Assembly: GCF_902859625.1 (NCBI RefSeq)
Contig: NZ_CADIJX010000001.1
Location: forward strand, 1,426,001-1,490,000
Length of the DNA stretch: 64,000 nucleotides
Source of the DNA: Achromobacter pestifer
GTDB taxonomy: Bacteria > Pseudomonadota > Gammaproteobacteria > Burkholderiales > Burkholderiaceae_B
Direction of reading: 5' to 3'
A model generated the notes under the pieces. That model had not been told where the DNA came from. It was given only the letters and a program-made list of their open reading frames with translations, and ran no database searches. Every line of letters starts with the position of its first letter. Position 1 is the stretch's first letter. Below, piece after piece: positions 21,606-31,351 of the stretch. A program made the position numbers and the translations under genes.

Positions 21606-22649
21606 TCACACCTCCATCGCGCGTTTGAACGCTTCGCCAACCCGGCGCGGGCCGGGGAAGTACGCCCATTCCTGCGCATGCGGGTAGGGAGTATCCCAAC
21701 CGGTCACACGTTCGACGGGCGCCTCAAGGTGATGGAAGCAATGTTCTTGCACCAGCGAAATCAGTTCCGCGCCAAAGCCGCAGGTGCGCGTGGCTTCATG
21801 CACCACCACGCAGCGGCCGGTCTTCTTCACCGAATTCACGATGGTGTCCAGATCCAGCGGCCAGAGGCTGCGCAGATCGATGATCTCGGCGTCGATGCCC
21901 GCTTCTTCGGCCGCGGTCAGCGACACGTGAACCGTGGTGCCATAGGTCAACACCGTCAGCGCCGAGCCGGGGCGCACGATGGCGGCCGACTCCAGCGGCA
22001 CGGTGTAGTAACCCGTGGGAACGATGCTGCCCGGACGCCCGGTCCACGGCGTCACCGGACGGTCGTGGTGACCGTCGAAGGGGCCGTTGTACAGGCGCTT
22101 GGGCTCCAGGAAGATCACCGGATCATCGTTTTCGATGGCGGCAATCAAGAGGCCCTTGGCGTCGTACGGATTGGACGGCATCACCGTGCGCAGCCCGCAC
22201 ACCTGGGTGAACATGGCCTCGGGGCTCTGGCTGTGCGTCTGCCCGCCATAGATGCCGCCGCCGCAAGGCATGCGGATCGTCATCGGGGCAATGAACTCGC
22301 CCACCGAGCGGTAGCGCAGGCGCGCGGCTTCCGACACGATCTGGTCGGACGCAGGATAGAAGTAGTCGGCGAATTGGATCTCGCACACGGGGCGCAGGCC
22401 GTAGGCGCCCATGCCCACCGCCACGCCCACGATGCCGCCTTCGGAAATCGGCGTGTCGAACACGCGCGAACTGCCGTACTTGGTCTGCAAGCCCTCGGTG
22501 CAGCGGAACACACCGCCGAAATACCCGACGTCCTGTCCGAACACGACGACGTTGTTGTCACGCTCCAGCATCACATCCATGGCCGAGCGCAAAGCCTGGA
22601 TCATGGTCATCGGCGCAGAGGCCGGACCAGCGTTGTTATCAATGGCCAT
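21606..22649 (-). CDS. bkdA2: 2-oxoisovalerate dehydrogenase E1 beta subunit
   Basis: 347 residues. It has a transketolase-type pyrimidine-binding domain (GQDVGYFGGVFRCTEGLQ, TPISEGGIVGVAVGMGAYG) and a C-terminal transketolase domain (GTTVHVSLTAAEEAGIDAEIIDLRSLWPLD). With the alpha subunit it forms the alpha2-beta2 E1 that decarboxylates 2-oxoacids from valine, leucine and isoleucine. The sequence TEGLQ and the two-chain E1 favour the branched-chain complex over pyruvate dehydrogenase. It lies 2 nt after the E1 alpha gene and 1 nt before the E2 gene. Confidence 0.93.
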   Translation of the reverse strand: MAIDNNAGPASAPMTMIQALRSAMDVMLERDNNVVVFGQDVGYFGGVFRCTEGLQTKYGSSRVFDTPISEGGIVGVAVGMGAYGLRPVCEIQFADYFYPASDQIVSEAARLRYRSVGEFIAPMTIRMPCGGGIYGGQTHSQSPEAMFTQVCGLRTVMPSNPYDAKGLLIAAIENDDPVIFLEPKRLYNGPFDGHHDRPVTPWTGRPGSIVPTGYYTVPLESAAIVRPGSALTVLTYGTTVHVSLTAAEEAGIDAEIIDLRSLWPLDLDTIVNSVKKTGRCVVVHEATRTCGFGAELISLVQEHCFHHLEAPVERVTGWDTPYPHAQEWAYFPGPRRVGEAFKRAMEV

Positions 22650-22651
22650 GA

Positions 22652-23908
<1,257 letters not shown>

Positions 23909-24090
23909 TCATGCGTTTTCTTCCTACCAAGGACACGGAACAAGGGGGTAGCCTCGAACCGCACCATCGCCGGCCCGCCCAAAGGATGATCATAGGCGGC
24001 CGGTTAACGACAATAGCACAGGCGTCTGCGCCGTTGTGTGACCCGCGTGGCGGCAGGCGCGCGCAGGCAGTCCGCCCCGCCAGGCCAATG

Positions 24091-24112
24091 GCAGCGCCCA
24101 TCCGGGCGCTGC
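24091..24112 (-). terminator. Hairpin downstream of the acyl-CoA dehydrogenase gene
   Basis: GCAGCGCCC-ATCC-GGGCGCTGC is a perfect 9-bp stem with a 4-nt loop, 64 nt beyond the minus-strand acyl-CoA dehydrogenase stop and upstream of the bkd operon. It has no T-run. Confidence 0.35.
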
Positions 24113-24175
24113 CGCCCGCGCCACGGCTGAGCGCGCGGGCCGTCCGCAGGCAGTCTTCAGGCAGCGATGAAAGGG

Positions 24176-25363
24176 TCAGGCCGCGGCCCGCAGCGCGTCG
24201 CGGGCGATGATGATCTTCTGCACTTCGCTGGCCCCTTCGTAAATGCGCAGCGCCCGGATCTCGCGATACAGGCTTTCCAGCGTTTCACCTACCCGCACGC
24301 CGCGTGCGCCGAACAGTTGCAACGCCATGTCCACCACCGCCTGCGCGTTCTCGGTAGCCGCAAGCTTGGCCATCGCGGCTTCGCGCGTTGTGGGCAAGCC
24401 CTGCGCGTCCCGGCGCCAGGCGGCGCGATACGTCAGCAACGCCGCCGAGTCGATGGCCACCGCCATGTCGCCCAGCTTGGATTGCGTCAATTGCAGGTCA
24501 CCCAAGGCCCCGCCGAACATCCGGCGGCTGCGTGCATGGGCCACCGCTTCGTCGAAGGCGCGGCGCGCGAAACCCAGCGCGGCGCCCGCCACCGACACTC
24601 GGAAGATATCCAAGGTCCGCATGGCCAACTTGAATCCTTCCCCCGGCTCGCCCAGCAAGCGGTCGGCCGGAATGCGCAGATTGTCAAAGCGCAGCGTGGC
24701 CAGGGGGTGCGGCGCCATGACATCGATGCGTTCGCTGATCGAAAAGCCCGGGTCGTCGGGATAGACCACAAACGCCGAAATCCCGCGCGTGCCAGCCGCA
24801 TCCTCGGTGCGCGCGAACAGGGTGTAGACATCGGCTATGCCGCCATTGGAAATCCAGGTCTTCTCGCCGTTGATGAGGTAGTGATCGCCTTCAAGGCGGG
24901 CACGGCACTGCATGCCCGCGGCATCGGAACCCGCCTCCTTCTCGGACAGCGCGAATGCCGGAATGCACTCACCGCTGGCGACGTTAGGCAGGATCCGGGC
25001 TTTCAGCGCGTCGGACCCGGCCAGGCTGATGGCCCCGCTACCCAACCCCTGCATCGCAAAAGCAAAATCGGCCAGGCCGTGGCGATAGGCCAGCGCTTCG
25101 CGGGCCAGCACCAGCCTGCGCGACTCGACGGTTGGCGCATCGCCGCCATAAGCCTGCGGCACGCTCGCCCGCAGCAGGCCCGCCTTACCCATCGCCCGCA
25201 CCAGATCGCGGCAGCAGGCGTCCACGTTGGCCGGCGTCGCGGGGGGATCCTTGCGCCCATCGGCAAACGCCTCCACCCGCTGCAAATAGTCCCTATGGAC
25301 GGGCTCGAAGAAGGGAAGGTCCATCGATTCGCGTTGATGCAGCGGAACAAAATCAGTGCGCAT
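24176..25363 (-). CDS. Acyl-CoA dehydrogenase, module 2
   Basis: 395 residues, full-length FAD-dependent acyl-CoA dehydrogenase. Visible are the flavin/substrate signature FALSEKEAGSDAAGMQ, the middle beta domain (GEKTWISNGGIADVY) and the C-terminal catalytic glutamate E376 (RIYEGASEVQ). It introduces a trans double bond at C2-C3 of an acyl-CoA and passes electrons to ETF. It diverges from the acyl-CoA-dehydrogenase-like/TetR fusion gene; the 180-bp gap contains two identical-format palindromes, so both sides are probably controlled by that fusion protein. Confidence 0.92.
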   Translation of the reverse strand: MRTDFVPLHQRESMDLPFFEPVHRDYLQRVEAFADGRKDPPATPANVDACCRDLVRAMGKAGLLRASVPQAYGGDAPTVESRRLVLAREALAYRHGLADFAFAMQGLGSGAISLAGSDALKARILPNVASGECIPAFALSEKEAGSDAAGMQCRARLEGDHYLINGEKTWISNGGIADVYTLFARTEDAAGTRGISAFVVYPDDPGFSISERIDVMAPHPLATLRFDNLRIPADRLLGEPGEGFKLAMRTLDIFRVSVAGAALGFARRAFDEAVAHARSRRMFGGALGDLQLTQSKLGDMAVAIDSAALLTYRAAWRRDAQGLPTTREAAMAKLAATENAQAVVDMALQLFGARGVRVGETLESLYREIRALRIYEGASEVQKIIIARDALRAAA

Positions 25364-25406
25364 GAGCGTTCTCGGATTGCTGGTTATGGAGGTGACAGTC
25401 TAATCA

Positions 25407-25422
25407 CATACTCATAAGTATG
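25407..25422. promoter_or_regulatory. Operator candidate O1, CATAC-N6-GTATG
   Basis: A perfect inverted repeat in the divergent promoter region, 44 nt upstream of the acyl-CoA dehydrogenase ATG. The preceding A and following G are shared with O2, giving ACATAC-N6-GTATGG. Size and symmetry fit a TetR dimer site. Confidence 0.6.
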
Positions 25423-25498
25423 GACAATTTCATACCCGAGGGTTTTCCTTATATATCAACGGCATTTTTCGATTGATATCTGGCCATATGGCTCCTAA

Positions 25499-25514
25499 CA
25501 TACCTTTCAGTATG
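25499..25514. promoter_or_regulatory. Operator candidate O2, CATAC-N6-GTATG
   Basis: The second copy of the same palindrome with a different 6-nt centre, 92 bp from O1 and 30 nt upstream of the fusion-gene ATG. One copy near each divergent gene is the expected layout for autoregulation plus control of the neighbour. A further lone half-site CATAC lies at 25431-25435. Confidence 0.6.
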
Positions 25515-25543
25515 GTGATTGATACGCATAAGGATGGAAACCG

Positions 25544-27292
25544 ATGGCACTTGCTTGGCCCCCTCCTCCCGCCGTGCCGGCCCGCTGGTTGACGCAGGCG
25601 CGCGCTGTCGCCGCGCAGCCCGAACCCGAAGGCAGGCCCCCGTCGTTGACCGATAGCGGCCTGGCCGCGTTGTGCGATGTGCGGCAGCTTGCCCCGGCCG
25701 CTACCGTATTGGCCGTGCTCGAGGTTCTGTCCGCCCACCGCCCGGTGTTATCCGTAACGCTGGCGGCAGCCTGGTGCGCGGCAGAGGCCTGCGCGGATCT
25801 TGCCCCCGCCAGGCGCGGCAAGCCAACGGCGATCGGTACCGCCACCTGCCTGGCGGATGCGTTGGCCCCCGCCAGTGGCCAGCCTGCCTTCAGCGCCCAG
25901 ATGGAAGGCCGGGCGTGGCGCATTCAAGGCACGTCGGCCTGGATCGGTGCCGACCCCGGCGCCCCGCTTCTGGTGTTTGCCCACCATGCGGAAGCTGAGG
26001 CGGTATCGGCTTTCCTGCTGCCCACGGATACCCAAGGCATCGAACCCTCCCCATCAGGCTCGGCCAATGGCTCGGTCACGCTGGATGCCAGCGTCCGGCC
26101 GGAACGCTTGCTGGGCGCGGCCGGGCAGGCCCGCGACGCCATGTTGCGCACCGATGCGCTGCGTCGGTTGGCTGCGGCGGCCCAAGCCACCGGGGTCGCG
26201 CTCGCGGCGTTTGAAATCGCCACCCGCACGCTGCCCGCCGCTGATGCGGCGCCGTCACGCAGCGCGCTGGAACTGGCGGCCTGCGCCAGCGCGCTCGCGG
26301 CAGTGCGCGCCATGCTGCAAGAGGCCGGCCGCGCCGCTGACGCCAACCAGGACATCCGGCTGCTAAGCGCCATGGCGCTGCTATCGGCTGGCGAGGCCGC
26401 CGAGCGCATGCTGGCAGCCGCCCTGAAAAATGCCGCCGCGTCTGCCTCGGTGGACGCCTCTCCGCTTCAAACCTTGTTGCGGTCGCGCCATCTCCATCAA
26501 GCCACTGCCGGCCCGCTGGAGGCGCAAGCCGTCCTGCTTGCCGGCGCCATTCAGCCTCCTTCCATTTTGCCGTCTTCCGGAGCCACCCGAGCCATGTCTC
26601 ACGCCCCTACCTCCCGCCCGGACGAACCGCCGGATCGTGTCGCGGAAATCCTTGACGCCGCCGCAGACGCCTTCACGCAGCAAACCTACGACACCACGAC
26701 GCTGGACCAGATCGGCGAAGCGCTGGGCGTGACCAAAGGCAGCATCTACCACCATTACCGCAGCAAGGCGCATCTGTTCACCGCGGTCTATCAGCGTGCG
26801 CTGGAGATGAACATCGCCACGGTGGAACCCATCGCCAGCCAGGCGGGCGTCCGCGCGATCGACAGGCTGTACCGCATGGCTTATGCGCACGCCATGCAAG
26901 TCATGAAGCATCTTTCCTATCAGCGCGTAGCGGTGCAGGGCCTGGAATCCCACTTGATGGGCCGCATCAACGAAGAACAGCGCGCCCGCCTGGCCGAAGT
27001 CATCAGCCTGCGCGACCACTACGAAGAACTCTTCGTGAACGTGCTGGCCCAGGCCATCGAGGCCGGCGAACTGCCCCGCCAGAACGCCCGGCTGGCCGCC
27101 AAACCGCTGTTTGGCGCCATCAACTGGACGACGATGTGGTACCAGCCCCGCCCCGGTGAAACCCCGACGGACAGGGACCGCCTGGCCGCGCACCTGGCCA
27201 CCTTCGTGCTGTCCGGCCTGACTCAAGCCTATCAGCCTGCGCCTGCCACATTGCTGGACATGCCGGCAGAAACCACCGCCCAGGGACAATGA
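25544..27292 (+). CDS. Acyl-CoA-dehydrogenase-like domain fused to a TetR regulator
   Basis: 582 residues in one uninterrupted frame. Residues 1 to ~345 resemble a shortened, Ala-rich acyl-CoA dehydrogenase: a beta-domain-like middle (EGRAWRIQGTSAWIGAD) and a helical C-terminal part. Where the enzyme has its catalytic Glu near a GGT-like motif, this reads HQATAGPLEAQ, so activity looks lost. Residues ~351-582 form a complete TetR protein with helix-turn-helix TTLDQIGEALGVTKGSIYHHY. An internal ATG at 26594 (codon 351) with a weak GGAG could also give a separate 232-residue TetR. It overlaps the next gene by ATGA. The N-terminal half could act as an acyl-CoA sensor; this is inference. Confidence 0.75.
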   Translation: MALAWPPPPAVPARWLTQARAVAAQPEPEGRPPSLTDSGLAALCDVRQLAPAATVLAVLEVLSAHRPVLSVTLAAAWCAAEACADLAPARRGKPTAIGTATCLADALAPASGQPAFSAQMEGRAWRIQGTSAWIGADPGAPLLVFAHHAEAEAVSAFLLPTDTQGIEPSPSGSANGSVTLDASVRPERLLGAAGQARDAMLRTDALRRLAAAAQATGVALAAFEIATRTLPAADAAPSRSALELAACASALAAVRAMLQEAGRAADANQDIRLLSAMALLSAGEAAERMLAAALKNAAASASVDASPLQTLLRSRHLHQATAGPLEAQAVLLAGAIQPPSILPSSGATRAMSHAPTSRPDEPPDRVAEILDAAADAFTQQTYDTTTLDQIGEALGVTKGSIYHHYRSKAHLFTAVYQRALEMNIATVEPIASQAGVRAIDRLYRMAYAHAMQVMKHLSYQRVAVQGLESHLMGRINEEQRARLAEVISLRDHYEELFVNVLAQAIEAGELPRQNARLAAKPLFGAINWTTMWYQPRPGETPTDRDRLAAHLATFVLSGLTQAYQPAPATLLDMPAETTAQGQ

Positions 27293-28395
27293 CGATGCAC
27301 GCCTCCCCTACCCCTGCCACCACCGATGACGCTGCCCGCTGGGGCGCAGTCGCCGAGTGGTACCACGCCTACTTCACCGGCTTGGTGATGACGATGGTCA
27401 CTCGCCGCAGCAGCCGCGAGGCGGCGGATCTGGTCTTTCATATTTTCCGAAGGCAGCATCTGGAGCGCTTCCTGCCCGGGCTGGAAAAGCTGGGAATCAC
27501 CGGCCTGCCGCCCGCCGTGGCGGCGGCGCGCTACCACTACCTGTCCAACGCCATCGGCGGCGTGCGGGTGGAGTACATGGAAGAAACGCCGCGCAAGGTC
27601 TGGGTGCGCTATCCCACCCCGCGCTGGGCCTGGCAGGGCACGGCGCTCTGCGCGATTCCTGGCGAAGTCTCCCGCGCCGTGCTGCGCGGCTGGCATGCCC
27701 ATAACGGCGTCTCGCTGGGCACGCGCCGGTTGGGCTTCGTTTGCACCAAGCAAGCCATGGACGGCCAGCCTGGCCTGGAAGGCTATTACTGCGAATACGA
27801 CCACGACATCCCGGAGGACGAACGCCTGCGCTTTGCTCGTGGCGAGGAAGCCCCGGCATTCGAGCCATCCCGCGCCCCCACCCTGCCGACTGCGACGTGG
27901 CCGCAAGACCGCCTGCAAAAAGCGCGGCGCAACTACGCCATGGAATACGTGCGCACCGCGCTGCCCGAATTGATCGCGTTGCACGGCCCGCACGAAGCCG
28001 CCTGGCTGGGCGGCATGACTGCCCGCCTGATCGGCATGCAGTTCTACAGCAGCACCGCCGCCGCCTTCGGTCTTCCCGACCAAGGCAGCGCGCAGGACTT
28101 CGCGCGCTTCATGGTCGCCCTGGCCCAGGCGCAAGGCGACCAGGCCGAACTGATCGACGACGGCGGCGCACCTGGCGTGCGCCAGAGCACCTGGAAATTA
28201 ATGGCTGGTCTGACGCAATTGCATGGCGCGGCCTTCGACGCCTGGAACTGTCTGCTGGAAGGCGCGCTGTCGGCCCATGATCGCCATCTGGACTTGAAGG
28301 TGACGCGCCGCCTGGACCAGGGAGACGGCGCCTTTGAATGGCGTATCGCTCCGCGCGGCATCCTGGCCGGCCCCATTCCGGGAGGGCGGACATGA
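27289..28395 (+). CDS. Uncharacterised protein in the module 2 CoA operon
   Basis: 368 residues; I do not recognise the family with confidence. No signal peptide or membrane segment is evident. There are aromatic/acidic clusters (GYYCEYDHDIPEDERLR) and two conserved-looking Cys in CAIPGEV and FVCTKQ. A distant relation to L-2-amino-thiazoline-4-carboxylate-hydrolase-like proteins crossed my mind but is not supported by motifs I can verify. Both ends overlap neighbours by ATGA (TetR fusion upstream, CoA-transferase downstream), so it is translationally coupled and probably handles the same acid or its CoA ester. Confidence 0.7.
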   Translation: MTMHASPTPATTDDAARWGAVAEWYHAYFTGLVMTMVTRRSSREAADLVFHIFRRQHLERFLPGLEKLGITGLPPAVAAARYHYLSNAIGGVRVEYMEETPRKVWVRYPTPRWAWQGTALCAIPGEVSRAVLRGWHAHNGVSLGTRRLGFVCTKQAMDGQPGLEGYYCEYDHDIPEDERLRFARGEEAPAFEPSRAPTLPTATWPQDRLQKARRNYAMEYVRTALPELIALHGPHEAAWLGGMTARLIGMQFYSSTAAAFGLPDQGSAQDFARFMVALAQAQGDQAELIDDGGAPGVRQSTWKLMAGLTQLHGAAFDAWNCLLEGALSAHDRHLDLKVTRRLDQGDGAFEWRIAPRGILAGPIPGGRT

Positions 28396-29579
28396 ACGGT
28401 TCAAGCCTGAGCGGGTTGCGCGTGATCGATGCATCGCGCGTGCTGGCCGGCCCCTATTGCGGCCAGATGCTGGGCGACCACGGCGCGGACGTCATCAAGG
28501 TAGAACCCCCCAGCGGCGACGAAACACGCACCTTCGGCCCGCCGGTGAATGCGGGCGGCGCGGCCTACTTCCAGGCGCTGAACCGCAACAAGCGCGGCGT
28601 GGTGCTGGACCTGAACCGCGAAGACGCACGCGAGGTCTTTTGGCGCATGCTGGACACCGCAGACGTGCTGATCGAGAACTTCAAGGCCAGTACGCTCGCG
28701 TCTTGGGGGATCGCCGATCCCGCGGCATTGTGCGAACGCTTTCCACGATTGATCCATTGCCGCATCACCGGCTTCGGCGACGATGGCCCGCTGGGCGGCC
28801 TGCCGGGCTACGACGCCGCAGTGCAGGCGGCTTGCGGACTGATGAGCGTCAACGGCACCGCTGACGGGCCGCCGCTGCGGCTGGGCGTCCCCATGGTGGA
28901 CCTAAGCACCGGCATGCAAGCGGCGATCGCCGTCCTGGCGGCGCTTGCCGAACGCGCCAAATCCGGCCGTGGACAGCTTTGCGACGTCGCGCTGCACGAT
29001 TGTGCGCTAAGCATCGCCCACCCGCATCTGGCGAACTACTTATGGACGGGCAAGGTGCCGGAACGCTCCGGCAATGGCCATCCCAACATCGCACCCTACG
29101 ACGCCTTCGATACCGCCACCGTTCCCGTGTACGTGGCAGTGGGCAACGAACGCCAATTCGCCACGCTATGCGCTGCATTGGGCGAGCCCGCTTTGGCCCG
29201 CGACCCCAGGTTCCTCTGCAATGTGGACCGCATCGCCCACCGCGCCGAGCTGCGCGCGGAATTGGAGCGGCTGCTGGCGGATCGTGACGGCCGGGAAGTC
29301 TCCGACGCCTTGATGGCCGCAGGCGTGCCGGTTGCGCCGATCCTGAATGTGGCCGAAGCGATCGCGACCCCCCATGCGGCGCACCGGCAAATGGCACTGA
29401 CCCGTGGCGACTACCGAGGCCCGGGCTTCCCCGTGAAACTCAGCCGGACACCGGCATCACTGCGAACGCTGCCTCCGCTACCCGGCGAACACAGCGACGA
29501 CGTGTTGCGGGAAGCCGGCTACGGCAGCGCCGACATCGCCCGGCTGCGCGACGCCGGTGCGCTAGGGGATCCGGACTGA
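28392..29579 (+). CDS. CaiB/BaiF family CoA-transferase, module 2
   Basis: 395 residues from ATG 28392, preceded by GGGAGGGCGG. The N-terminus LSGLRVIDASRVLAGPYCGQMLGDHGADVIKVEPP is the classic family start, and catalytic D170 lies in GVPMVDLSTG. It activates a carboxylic acid by CoA transfer. Its start overlaps the stop of the unknown gene (ATGA), and a Bug protein follows 83 nt later. With the divergent acyl-CoA dehydrogenase this gives an import, CoA-activation and dehydrogenation sequence. Confidence 0.92.
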   Translation: MNGSSLSGLRVIDASRVLAGPYCGQMLGDHGADVIKVEPPSGDETRTFGPPVNAGGAAYFQALNRNKRGVVLDLNREDAREVFWRMLDTADVLIENFKASTLASWGIADPAALCERFPRLIHCRITGFGDDGPLGGLPGYDAAVQAACGLMSVNGTADGPPLRLGVPMVDLSTGMQAAIAVLAALAERAKSGRGQLCDVALHDCALSIAHPHLANYLWTGKVPERSGNGHPNIAPYDAFDTATVPVYVAVGNERQFATLCAALGEPALARDPRFLCNVDRIAHRAELRAELERLLADRDGREVSDALMAAGVPVAPILNVAEAIATPHAAHRQMALTRGDYRGPGFPVKLSRTPASLRTLPPLPGEHSDDVLREAGYGSADIARLRDAGALGDPD

Positions 29580-29585
29580 AATCCG

Positions 29586-29605
29586 GCAGTGGACGATTCC
29601 ACTGC
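29586..29605 (+). terminator. Small hairpin between CoA-transferase and Bug genes
   Basis: GCAGTGG-ACGATT-CCACTGC is a perfect 7-bp stem 6 nt after the CoA-transferase stop. There is no T-run, so it may be an attenuating or processing hairpin in the operon rather than a full stop. Confidence 0.3.
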
Positions 29606-29662
29606 ATCCGAGAAAAAACCGCGGCACAGCGGCTTCCGGCAATACGACAACAGGAGACAACC

Positions 29663-30628
29663 ATGAAATTGCATCACCTGCCTTTGCTTGCGGCCATACT
29701 GCTTTCCGGCCCAACTGCCATGGCCGCGGGCGACTTTCCGACGCAGCCCGTGCGCATCGTCGTTCCGCACCAACCGGGATCCACCACCGAGATATTCGGC
29801 CGCATGCTCACACCCGAGATGAGCCAGCTGCTGGGCCAGCCACTGGTCATAGAATCGCGGGCGGGCGCGGCTGGAACCATCGGCGCGCGTGACGTGGCGC
29901 TGAGCAAGCCCGACGGCTACACGGGGCTGATGAACGCCTCGATCCAGGTCATGTACGCGGGCATCTTCAAGACGCTGCACTTTGATCCCATGAAGGATTT
30001 CACGCCCGTCGGCGTATTCGGCTTCGCCCCCATGGTGGCGGTTGTGCGCACCCAATCTCCCATCAAGAGCTTTCGCGACCTGATCGAGACGGCGCGCGCC
30101 AAGCCTGGCAGCGTGACCTTCGCATCGGGTGGACTGGGATCGCTGCCGCATCTGGTGGGCGAACTGGTCAACCTGAGTACGGGCGTGCAGATCACCCACA
30201 TCCCGTACAACGGCACGGGCCAGGCGCTGACCGATGTGCTGGGCGGGCACATAGACGTGCTGTATGCGTCGGTCGCCAGTGCGCTGCCCCAGATCAAATC
30301 GGGCAAGCTGCGGGCGTTGGCGATTACGTCGGCCTCGCGCATCGATCTGCTGCCCGAGGTGCCCACCATCGCTGAATCGGGCATCCCCGGATTCGACGTG
30401 ACGTCGTGGTATGGCTATTGGGTGCCGAAGGGCACGCCGCGCGCCGTGGTGGACCGGCTGAACCAGACCATGCGCGACGCATCCGCCATGCCGGCGGTCG
30501 TCAAGCGGTTGACCAGCGATGGCATCATCCCCAGCAAGATGGATGCGGGCGAATTCGCGGCCTTCACCGAATCGGAAAACAAGAAATGGCTGGACGTCAT
30601 GAAACGCGCCAACGTGCAGCCCAACTGA
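29663..30628 (+). CDS. Bug-family solute-binding protein, module 2
   Basis: 321 residues. A signal peptide with cleavage near AMA-AG is followed by the Bug landmarks FPTQPVRIVVPHQPGSTTEIFGRML, IPYNGTGQALTDVLGGHIDVLYA and PEVPTIAESGIPGFDV. It is a periplasmic high-affinity binding protein of the tripartite tricarboxylate transporter type, with no TctAB genes nearby. AGGAGA lies upstream of the ATG. It ends the module 2 operon and is followed by a strong hairpin. Confidence 0.9.
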   Translation: MKLHHLPLLAAILLSGPTAMAAGDFPTQPVRIVVPHQPGSTTEIFGRMLTPEMSQLLGQPLVIESRAGAAGTIGARDVALSKPDGYTGLMNASIQVMYAGIFKTLHFDPMKDFTPVGVFGFAPMVAVVRTQSPIKSFRDLIETARAKPGSVTFASGGLGSLPHLVGELVNLSTGVQITHIPYNGTGQALTDVLGGHIDVLYASVASALPQIKSGKLRALAITSASRIDLLPEVPTIAESGIPGFDVTSWYGYWVPKGTPRAVVDRLNQTMRDASAMPAVVKRLTSDGIIPSKMDAGEFAAFTESENKKWLDVMKRANVQPN

Positions 30629-30632
30629 AACG

Positions 30633-30661
30633 CGGCGCCGGGCGTCAAACGCCCGGCGCCG
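30633..30661. terminator. Bidirectional terminator, Bug gene versus nitroreductase
   Basis: CGGCGCCGGGCGT-CAA-ACGCCCGGCGCCG is a perfect 13-bp stem with a 3-nt loop between two convergent genes. It is followed by TTT on + and, by symmetry, preceded by AAA (TTT on -). Confidence 0.7.
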
Positions 30662-30670
30662 TTTGCGCGT

Positions 30671-31264
30671 TTATACCGGGCCGGTCCATTCCGTGACGAA
30701 GTCGCGGAAGTTCGGACGGTTGGCGGGCGGCACGGCGCAAGCCGGCGTGCCGATGGCCAGATAGCCCAGGAAGCGATAATCCAGCGCATCCAGGCCCAGC
30801 GCATTCTGGACGTCTTCCACATACGTGCCGACACCGGTGCTCCAGAACGCGCCATAGCCCAGCATGTGCACGGCGTTCAGGATGTTCATGACCGAGCAAC
30901 CCGTGGCCAGCAGTTGTTCGTGTTCCGGGATCTTGGTGTTGTCGTGCGCGATCTTCTGCGCCACGGCAATGAACAGCGGCACGCCGGCCATCCATTCCCG
31001 CACCGACTTTTCCTTTTCGGGCGTCATGCGCGGGTCGCCGCTACGCTTGACGGCTTCCAGCGCCACGTCAGCCAGCTTGCCGATGGCCTCGCCCTGAATC
31101 ACGACAAAGCGCCACGGACGCAGTGCGCCGTGATCGGGGGCCGACATGGCGGCTTGCAGGATCTGTTCGAGTTCGTCGGGCTTGGGCGCCGGGCCCCGCA
31201 AGAACTTCACGGAACGGCGCGTGTTCAGGGCGTGCAACGGCGTGGCGGTGGTGGTTACGGTCAT
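30671..31264 (-). CDS. Nitroreductase family protein, YdjA-like
   Basis: 197 residues, a single FMN-binding nitroreductase domain. The N-terminal RRSVKFLRGPAPKPDELEQIL and SAPDHGALRPWRFVVIQG (FMN-phosphate contact region) and central GCSVMNILNAVHMLGYGAFWSTG match the small YdjA subgroup. These are cytoplasmic NAD(P)H-dependent flavoenzymes with unclear natural substrates. It follows the third CoA module on the same strand but with an 87-nt gap, so linkage to that operon is uncertain. Confidence 0.88.
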   Translation of the reverse strand: MTVTTTATPLHALNTRRSVKFLRGPAPKPDELEQILQAAMSAPDHGALRPWRFVVIQGEAIGKLADVALEAVKRSGDPRMTPEKEKSVREWMAGVPLFIAVAQKIAHDNTKIPEHEQLLATGCSVMNILNAVHMLGYGAFWSTGVGTYVEDVQNALGLDALDYRFLGYLAIGTPACAVPPANRPNFRDFVTEWTGPV

Positions 31265-31351
31265 TGAGTCGGGCGCAAATGGGAAAGAAACAGATTCTCA
31301 TATTACGCCAAGTCGCCGCCCGCCCCCGCCATCCCCCCGCCACGCCAGAGG

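Noticed and set aside
20252-21679. Longer N-terminus for the E2 subunit
   Set aside because: The extra residues overlap the E1 beta gene, and [14 protein letters not shown] at 21604 is the standard lipoyl-domain start.
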